The notes beneath the pieces are model-generated. The model saw only the letters and a program-made list of their open reading frames with translations. It had not been told where the DNA came from and did not search any database. Shown piece by piece: positions 10,233-15,332 of a DNA stretch of 15,332 bases. Every line of letters begins with the position of its first letter. The first letter of the stretch is position 1. This DNA comes from Gammaproteobacteria bacterium (GTDB lineage: Bacteria > Pseudomonadota > Gammaproteobacteria > Thiohalobacterales > Thiohalobacteraceae). A program made the position numbers and the translations under genes. The DNA lies in NCBI GenBank assembly GCA_016214925.1, contig JACRMO010000035.1, positions 1 through 15,332 on the forward strand, given 5' to 3'.

Positions 10233-10505
10233 ATGACCGCTATCACCGCCGAACAGAAAGGCCAGATTGTGAAGGATTATCAGCGCGCCGTGGGCGACAC
10301 CGGTTCGCCGGAGGTCCAGGTTGCGCTGCTGTCCGCACGCATCACCCTTCTGACCGACCACTTCTCGACCCATAAGCAGGACCATCATTCCCGGCAGGGT
10401 CTGCTGCGCTTGGTGAACCAGCGTCGCCAATTGCTCGACTATCTGAAGCGCAAAGATGGTCAGCGCTATCAGGATCTCATCGGTCGTCTCGGCCTGCGTC
10501 GCTGA
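10233..10505 (+). CDS. rpsO: 30S ribosomal protein S15
   Basis: A 90-residue primary 16S rRNA-binding protein (E. coli S15 has 89). It shows family motifs GDTGSPEVQVALLSARITLLTDHF (from about residue 21) and HKQDHHSRQGLLRLVNQRRQLLDYLKRKD (from about residue 47), ending in LIGRLGLRR. S15 nucleates the platform of the small subunit and bridges to the 50S. The ATG at 10233 is preceded by GGGAG at a long 11-nt spacing. It sits between truB and pnp as in E. coli, with its own predicted promoter and a structured leader. Confidence 0.97.
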   Translation: MTAITAEQKGQIVKDYQRAVGDTGSPEVQVALLSARITLLTDHFSTHKQDHHSRQGLLRLVNQRRQLLDYLKRKDGQRYQDLIGRLGLRR

Positions 10506-10514
10506 TCGGTTTGT

Positions 10515-10542
10515 CCGCGCGCGTCGCACCCGCGGCGCGCGG
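10515..10542 (+). other. Very stable GC hairpin in the rpsO-pnp spacer
   Basis: CCGCGCGC (10515-10522) pairs perfectly with GCGCGCGG (10535-10542). After a 2-nt bulge (10523-10524), CGC (10525-10527) pairs with GCG (10532-10534) around an ACCC loop, giving 11 pairs. No T-run follows, so it is not a classical terminator. In E. coli this spacer carries a processed stem-loop cut by RNase III that mediates PNPase autocontrol; equivalence here is inferred from position. Confidence 0.6.
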
Positions 10543-10583
10543 CAGCGAGCGTTTCTCCATTTCCTAAGTGTAAGGACAGCAGC

Positions 10584-12627
10584 GTGAATCCAATCAAGAA
10601 GACGTTTCAGTACGGTGCTCAGACGGTCACTCTGGAAACCGGAGAGATTGCCCGTCAGGCCAGCGGCGCCGTCATCGTCAGCATGGGCGACACCGTGGTG
10701 TTGGTCACCGCGGTCGGTTTGAAGAAGGGCGCGGAAGGTCGCGACTTCTTCCCGCTGACCGTCGACTACCAGGAACGTACCTACGCCGCCGGCAAGATTC
10801 CGGGTGGATTCTTCCGCCGCGAAGGTCGCCCGAGCGAAAACGAAACGCTGGTCTCCCGCCTGATCGATCGTCCGCTGCGTCCGCTGTTCCCCGAAGGCTT
10901 TACCAATGAAGTCCAAGTCATCGCCACGGTGATGTCGTTGGATCCGGAGATCAATCCGGATATCGCCTCGATTATCGGTGCATCCGCCGCACTGGCCATT
11001 TCAGGTATGCCGTTCCAGGGTCCGATCGGTGCAGCGCGCGTCGGTTACGTCGACGGCAACTATGTGCTCAATCCGACTGCGACTCAGCTCGCTGAGTCCA
11101 AGCTGGACCTAGTCGTCGCCGGCACCGAGCACGCCGTGCTGATGGTCGAGTCCGAGGCCAAGGAGTTGTCCGAGGCCGTCATGCTGGGTTCGGTCGTGTT
11201 CGGTCACGAACAGACGAAGGCCGCCATCAAGGCGATCCGCGAACTGGCTGCCGAAGTGGGCACGCCGTCCTGGAACTGGCAGGCCCCGGCCGCGGATACC
11301 GCGCTGGCCGACGCCGTCGCCGCCGCGGGCAAGGCCGCGTTCACCGAGGCTTACCAGATCGCCGACAAACAGAAGCGTTATGCACGCCTGGATGAAATCC
11401 GCAGCGATATCGCCACTAGGCTGACCGCCGAGGGTGCCAGTCCCAGTTACGCTGCGGAAGCTGTGCGCACCGCCATCGAAACCCTGGAATACACCACTGT
11501 GCGTGGCCGCATCATCGCCGGTGAGAAGCGTATCGACGGCCGCGACACGCGTACCGTGCGCCCGATCGCGATCCGCCACGGCGTGCTGCCGCGCACCCAC
11601 GGCTCCTCGCTGTTCACCCGCGGCGAGACGCAGGCGCTGGTGGTGGCCACGCTGGGCACCGGCCGTGACGAGCAACAACTTCCCACCCTACAGCGTCGGC
11701 GAGACCGGCCGCGTCGGCAGCCCGAAGCGCCGCGAGATCGGCCACGGGCGTCTGGCCAAGCGCGGCGTCATCGCCGTGATGCCGTCGGTGACGGATTTCC
11801 CCTACAGCACGCGCGTCGTCTCAGAGATCACCGAGTCCAACGGCTCCAGCTCGATGGCCTCCGTGTGCGGCAGCTCGCTGGCATTGATGGATGCCGGTGT
11901 ACCGTTGAAGGCGCCGGTTGCCGGTGTGGCCATGGGCCTGATCAAGGAAGGCGACAAGTTTGCGGTGCTCACCGACATCATGGGCGACGAGGATCACCTC
12001 GGCGACATGGACTTCAAGGTGGCCGGTACGACCAATGGCGTGACCGCGCTGCAGATGGACATCAAGATCGACGGTATCACCAAGGAAATCATGGAGACCG
12101 CGCTGGCCCAAGCTCACGATGCGCGTCTGCATATCCTCGACAAGATGAGTGCCGCGATCTCCGTGCCGCGCACGGAGATGTCCAAGTTTGCGCCGCGCTA
12201 CACCACCATGAAGATCAATCCGGATCGCATCCGCGACGTGATCGGCAAGGGTGGCGCGACCATCCGCGCCATCACCGAGGAGACCGGCACCAGCATCGAC
12301 ATCACCGACGATGGCACGGTCAAGATCGCCTCGGTGGATGCCGCCGCCGGTGAAGAGGCCAAGCGCCGCATCGAACAGCTCACCGCGGACGTGACCGTCG
12401 GCACCATCTATGAAGGCACGGTCGCCAAGCTGATGGACTTCGGCGCGTTCGTGACCATCCTGCCGGGCAAGGATGGTCTGGTGCACATCTCGCAGATCTG
12501 CGACGAGCGCGTGCAGAACGTCAGCGACAAACTGGCCGAAGGCGACATCGTCAAGGTCAAGGTGCTGGAAGTCGATAAGCAGGGCCGCATCCGCCTGAGC
12601 ATGAAGGCGGTCGCCGAACAGGCCTGA
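10584..12627 (+). pseudogene. pnp: Polynucleotide phosphorylase, frameshifted by an apparent ~50-nt deletion
   Basis: PNPase degrades RNA 3'-5' using phosphate and scaffolds the degradosome. The GTG start (10584) has AAGGA 7 nt upstream. Codons 1-364 match the first RNase PH core (FFRR loop 76-79), the linker helical domain and the start of the second core (LPRTHGSSLFTRGETQALV). After GRDEQ (360-364, to base 11675) homology leaves this frame and resumes at base 11677 in the +1 frame with NFPPYSVGETG. It then continues with SPKRREIGHG, the GDEDHLGDMDFKVAG acidic motif, KH (GKGG) and S1 domains to TGA at 12627. E. coli PNPase has about 17 residues between these points, including the conserved GER...FHY stretch, so about 50 nt seem lost. 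Read as is, frame 1 runs on to 12353 with an unrelated tail and no KH/S1. Either a real mutation or an assembly error. Confidence 0.85.
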
Positions 12628-12646
12628 TATGCTGTTCATGCCATGC

Positions 12647-12681
12647 AAATGAAAAGGGGCCGCAAGGCCCCTTTTCATTTT
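12647..12681. terminator. Bidirectional intrinsic terminator between pnp and mltD
   Basis: A perfect 15-bp stem (AAATGAAAAGGGGCC 12647-12661, GGCCCCTTTTCATTT 12666-12680) closes a GCAA tetraloop. T-rich 3' arms occur on both strands, so it can end both the operon and the convergent mltD gene. Confidence 0.9.
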
Positions 12682-12696
12682 GCGCAGCACGAAAGT

Positions 12697-14280
12697 TCAG
12701 TCGGCTGTCGGAATGGTCAGGCGCTGTCCCGGGCGGATGACCGAACGCGCGTGCATATTGTTCGCCGCCAGCAGGTCGCTCAACCGTATGCGGTAGGTGG
12801 TGGCGATGTCAAAGGGCGTGTCACCCGCACTGACGCGATGGGTGGTGCTTGCCAGCGTGGTCTTGCTACGTGCCGTGGCCTTCGATTGCGCGCCGGGTAA
12901 TACCAGTAACTGGCCAACACGCAGGTGCGGATCGCCGGCGCTCAACCCGTTATGCGCAGTCAATGCGGCCACAGTCGTTCCATGTCGACGCGCGATGGTC
13001 CACAGACTCTCGCCGTGTGTGACACGATGGGTTCTGCCCGCTTTATCGGGCTGCGATGCAGTGTCCGTGCGTGCCAGCGTGGTGGTTTCAGCCGGTGCGG
13101 TGAACTCGGGCACATACTTTCCGGACGGAACCCAGACCGTGATGCCGGCAGGGAGTTTGCTCTTACCCTTTAGTGCGCGATCCGACCAGCCCGGGTTGAG
13201 ATCGGCCAGCGCCGTCATATCCGCGCCCATCTGTTTGCGAATGTCGTGCGCATACAGCGCGTGCTTGAGGGTGACGGGTTTGGCCGCCAATGGCGCGTGC
13301 ACGCGCACACCCTCGGGGAAGTATTTGTCGGTTGCTTTGGCGATGCGGCGCACGGCGAGGAATTCCGCATAGAAATTGCGCGATGAGAAACCGAAGGACG
13401 GCGCATCGTAGTCACGCACAATGCGCCCGAAGTCATGGCCGAATCGCGCTTGCGCACGGTTCATGCTGCCGATGCCGTGATTATAGGACGTCACGGCGAG
13501 TGGCCAGCTGCCCAGTGTCCGGTAGGCGCCGGCAAAATATTCCGCCGCACCCTGCGCCGCCGTGACTGGGTTGAGGCGTTCGTCGACCGTGGAGCTGACC
13601 GTCATGTAGGAACGGGCGGTGGACGGCATGAATTGCCACATGCCCGCGGCGCCGACCGACGAACGCGCGCCGATCTGGAACGAGGATTCGACGTGCGGCA
13701 GATAAGCCAGATCTTCCGGCAGACCGCGGGCGCGGAAGACGGCGCGGAAGGCTTGATCGTAACGACCGCTGATCTCCAGGCCGCGCAGAAAGCGCTCGCG
13801 CGTGCCGCGTTGTGAACGTACGCGTTCGGCCGCGCCTTTGATGCTGCCGCCGCCGTAAGTGATGGCGTTGGCCAGGCGTTGTTCCGTTTTCGTGAGGGAC
13901 TGGCGGCTGGCGCGCTTGACGGCCAGATGGGAGAGTTCGGAGATCAGACGGTTTTCCTGTTCCCGCACCCAGGCGCGCTGACCGCTGGTCAGTCCTTCGG
14001 CAACCGGCCCAGGGATGTCGACGACGCGGTAAATGACGCCGAGGTGTTCGTCGTCGTGCAGTGCGACTTGCTCGCGCGACCATTCGGCGAACACCTTGCA
14101 CCAGAAATCGACGGCGGGTTCGAGACCGCTCGGGAGCGGGAAGGGATTCTGCGCTTTGGCGTGTTCTGGGACGGTACTGGTGTGGGGTGCGGCAGATACA
14201 GAGAAGGGCAGCAACGCCAGCAGTGCGGCGATCATCGCCCCACCAATGACCGTTTTGCAGTAGTTCCGGATCACGTCCAA
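12697..14280 (-). CDS. mltD: Membrane-bound/periplasmic lytic murein transglycosylase MltD with LysM repeats
   Basis: An enzyme that cleaves the MurNAc-GlcNAc bond of peptidoglycan to form 1,6-anhydroMurNAc ends. From the TTG at 14280 it has 527 residues. There is a signal peptide (1-30, hydrophobic core IGGAMIAALLALLPF, ending SVSA). The SLT domain spans about 175-300, with catalytic Glu198 in LPHVESSF, then GAAGMWQFMPSTAR (210-223) and the SYNHG motif (265-269). A degenerate LysM-like stretch covers about 335-386, and two clear LysM repeats cover about 417-462 and 480-524. No lipobox is visible, unlike E. coli MltD. I chose TTG because GAGAGGGG (14287-14294) lies 6 nt upstream and it gives a standard signal peptide. 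An in-frame GTG at 14274 and ATG at 14235 are alternatives; an upstream GTG at 14409 would bury the signal peptide. It is convergent with pnp. Confidence 0.92.
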   Translation of the reverse strand: MDVIRNYCKTVIGGAMIAALLALLPFSVSAAPHTSTVPEHAKAQNPFPLPSGLEPAVDFWCKVFAEWSREQVALHDDEHLGVIYRVVDIPGPVAEGLTSGQRAWVREQENRLISELSHLAVKRASRQSLTKTEQRLANAITYGGGSIKGAAERVRSQRGTRERFLRGLEISGRYDQAFRAVFRARGLPEDLAYLPHVESSFQIGARSSVGAAGMWQFMPSTARSYMTVSSTVDERLNPVTAAQGAAEYFAGAYRTLGSWPLAVTSYNHGIGSMNRAQARFGHDFGRIVRDYDAPSFGFSSRNFYAEFLAVRRIAKATDKYFPEGVRVHAPLAAKPVTLKHALYAHDIRKQMGADMTALADLNPGWSDRALKGKSKLPAGITVWVPSGKYVPEFTAPAETTTLARTDTASQPDKAGRTHRVTHGESLWTIARRHGTTVAALTAHNGLSAGDPHLRVGQLLVLPGAQSKATARSKTTLASTTHRVSAGDTPFDIATTYRIRLSDLLAANNMHARSVIRPGQRLTIPTAD

Positions 14281-14286
14281 GATGAA

Positions 14287-14294
14287 CCCCTCTC
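14287..14294 (-). promoter_or_regulatory. Ribosome binding site that decides the mltD start
   Basis: GAGAGGGG on the minus strand lies 6 nt upstream of the TTG at 14280-14278 and 12 nt upstream of the GTG at 14274. It argues for a non-ATG start at TTG, placing a normal signal peptide at the N-terminus. Confidence 0.6.
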
Positions 14295-14405
14295 TTTGGT
14301 ACTGTTCCGGCCGATGTGCAATTGGGTTTTTGGTCGAACGGAATACTAATCTATCGGCAGGGCGAGTGCCATACTTAGACGCGGCATGACGCGCTGTGAT
14401 GTTCT

Positions 14406-15332
14406 TCACAAAGTCTGTCGATTGTTGTCATTATCCCAGGCGGCGCGACGGCACACGCCCTGCATTGGACAATGCCGGCAACTGTCGGGATCGCCCCAGG
14501 CCGGCAGCGCCTGGCCCGCAAGCAGCGCGCTCTGGGTTTCGGCAAGCCGCGTGGCCACCGCGTCGCGCAATTCCATGACGGCCGTGCCGCTCAATCGGCC
14601 CGCGCTGCGCACCGCATGTTTATCCAATTGCAGATACTCCACCTGCGCGACCGCGGCTGTGCTGAGCAGGGCGTATATCGGCAATTGCACGGCCTCGCCG
14701 GCATCGATAGCGGCCTGCGCAGGGATGTAGCCGGTCTTGTAATCGATAATGGCCTGCGCGTGTCCATCGGTGTCGATGCGATCCAATCGGCCCTTCAGCG
14801 TCAGGGTGTTTTCCAGGGGGCGCTCGAGTTTTGCTTCCACTTGCTGCACGCGCCAGTTCACAGCGCGCGCGATCTGCCAGTCGATATACCCGGGAATCAG
14901 ACCTAGCCAGCGTTTGAGCCAGCCACGATGTTGGAAATTGTCCTCCAGATCGCGGGCGAACACCGCTTGGGCGATACGCTGCAGCAGATCGATTGCGGCG
15001 TCGCGTGTGTCCGCAGTGAAGGCTTGGGTGAACGGTCCGGGCAGATGCTCGACCGTGCCGTGGAAGGCCTCCAGGCAACGGTGCACGCGCTCGCCGTAAT
15101 CGGATTTCTGCAAGCGCTCGCGCACCTCGTCGGGAGGGGAGAGGCGCAGGCCGTCGGCGGCGAAATAGCGGTACGGGCAGTCGATGAGGTGTTGGTGACT
15201 GCTGGCGCTGACGGTCGTGGGCAACAAATCCACGGGCAGGGCCGGTCGCGGCATGCTCGGCGGCATGGGCAATGGCGCGGCATCGGCCGGTGCGACCGCG
15301 GCTTGTTCGGAGACGGTCAGCGCCTTGAGTTC
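14406..15332 (-). CDS. RecB/AddB-like PD-(D/E)XK nuclease with Fe-S cysteines (partial, N-terminus beyond right edge)
   Basis: The frame is open to the right edge; 308 C-terminal residues are visible (numbered from the edge). The nuclease core shows His84 (GERVHRCLEAFH, 80-91), Asp184 (LKGRLDRID, 179-187), the IIDYKTG motif with Asp197 and Lys199, and the QLPIYAL motif (216-222) typical of RecB-family nucleases. Cys52 (DCPYRYF) together with Cys285, Cys288 and Cys294 (CRHCPMQGVC) match the split four-cysteine 4Fe-4S cluster known from AddB and related nucleases. The full protein is probably a large AddB-type subunit with an inactivated helicase fold, acting in double-strand break processing with a UvrD-like helicase; neither is visible here. 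An internal TTG at 15272 is unlikely to be the start, because the frame continues through it. Its TGA lies 125 nt upstream of the mltD start on the same strand. Confidence 0.85.
   Translation of the reverse strand, partial: ELKALTVSEQAAVAPADAAPLPMPPSMPRPALPVDLLPTTVSASSHQHLIDCPYRYFAADGLRLSPPDEVRERLQKSDYGERVHRCLEAFHGTVEHLPGPFTQAFTADTRDAAIDLLQRIAQAVFARDLEDNFQHRGWLKRWLGLIPGYIDWQIARAVNWRVQQVEAKLERPLENTLTLKGRLDRIDTDGHAQAIIDYKTGYIPAQAAIDAGEAVQLPIYALLSTAAVAQVEYLQLDKHAVRSAGRLSGTAVMELRDAVATRLAETQSALLAGQALPAWGDPDSCRHCPMQGVCRRAAWDNDNNRQTL

Noticed and set aside
9201..10916. A 571-codon antisense open frame over truB, rpsO and the start of pnp
   Set aside because: It crosses three real plus-strand genes plus their promoter and spacer and has no domain I recognise; it is a composition artefact.
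11670..11682. Programmed ribosomal frameshifting in pnp
   Set aside because: There is no slippery heptamer or obvious stimulator, and about 17 conserved residues are missing, which a frameshift alone would not cause.
10584..12353. A 589-residue pnp product as a genuine short protein
   Set aside because: After residue 364 the frame yields an Arg/Gly/His-rich sequence without homology, while the true PNPase sequence continues in the neighbouring frame.
14343..14354. Sigma70 -10 candidates (TAGTAT or TAGATT, minus strand) for mltD
   Set aside because: No acceptable -35 element is found at 16-18 bp.
14357..14371. Sigma54-like element upstream of mltD (TGGCAC, 5 nt, CTGC on the minus strand)
   Set aside because: The GG-N10-GC spacing fits, but the -12 element lacks the TTGCA consensus, no activator site is visible, and such matches are common by chance in GC-rich DNA.

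Overview
The window reads as chromosome of a high-GC gammaproteobacterium. The evidence is the gene order rimP-nusA-infB-rbfA-truB-rpsO-pnp, protein sequences close to their E. coli counterparts, a Braun-type lipoprotein, and mltD. I cannot fix the genus; a Chromatiales-like lineage is only a guess. I see no phage, transposon, CRISPR array, tRNA or rRNA.

Layout. Bases 1-1508 (minus) hold the N-terminal 502 residues of a polytopic membrane PAS sensor cut by the left edge. Bases 1652-3743 form an envelope cluster: an L,D-transpeptidase of the ErfK/YbiS/YcfS type (plus), an Lpp/OprI-like lipoprotein (minus) and a second, different YkuD-domain protein (minus). The first two converge on a shared terminator. 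Bases 3744-4112 hold no protein gene but are dense in RNA signals: a near-consensus promoter followed about 80 nt later by an intrinsic terminator (a candidate small RNA), then a second promoter and a leader ending in a terminator just before rimP. Bases 4113-12627 are the translation/RNA-metabolism operon, with an internal promoter and structured leader before rpsO and strong hairpins between infB and rbfA and between rpsO and pnp. Bases 12697-15332 (minus) hold an MltD-like lytic transglycosylase and the C-terminal part of a RecB/AddB-type PD-(D/E)XK nuclease with an iron-sulfur cysteine set, cut by the right edge.

How the genes work together. The operon joins ribosome maturation (RimP, RbfA), transcription elongation control (NusA), initiation (IF2), tRNA pseudouridylation (TruB), a 30S protein (S15) and RNA decay (PNPase). 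The cell-wall genes around it would tether the outer membrane to peptidoglycan (Lpp with two YkuD proteins) and cleave glycan strands (MltD).

Most notable points. (1) pnp is broken by an apparent deletion of about 50 nt that removes about 17 conserved residues and shifts the frame, with both halves otherwise well conserved. (2) An unassigned small transcript is predicted at about 3885-3962. (3) The lipoprotein lies between one YkuD enzyme resembling Lpp-anchoring enzymes and one whose active-site region recalls the Lpp-detaching enzyme DpaA/YafK. (4) A (GGC)6 triplet run lies inside the lipoprotein's alanine zipper.
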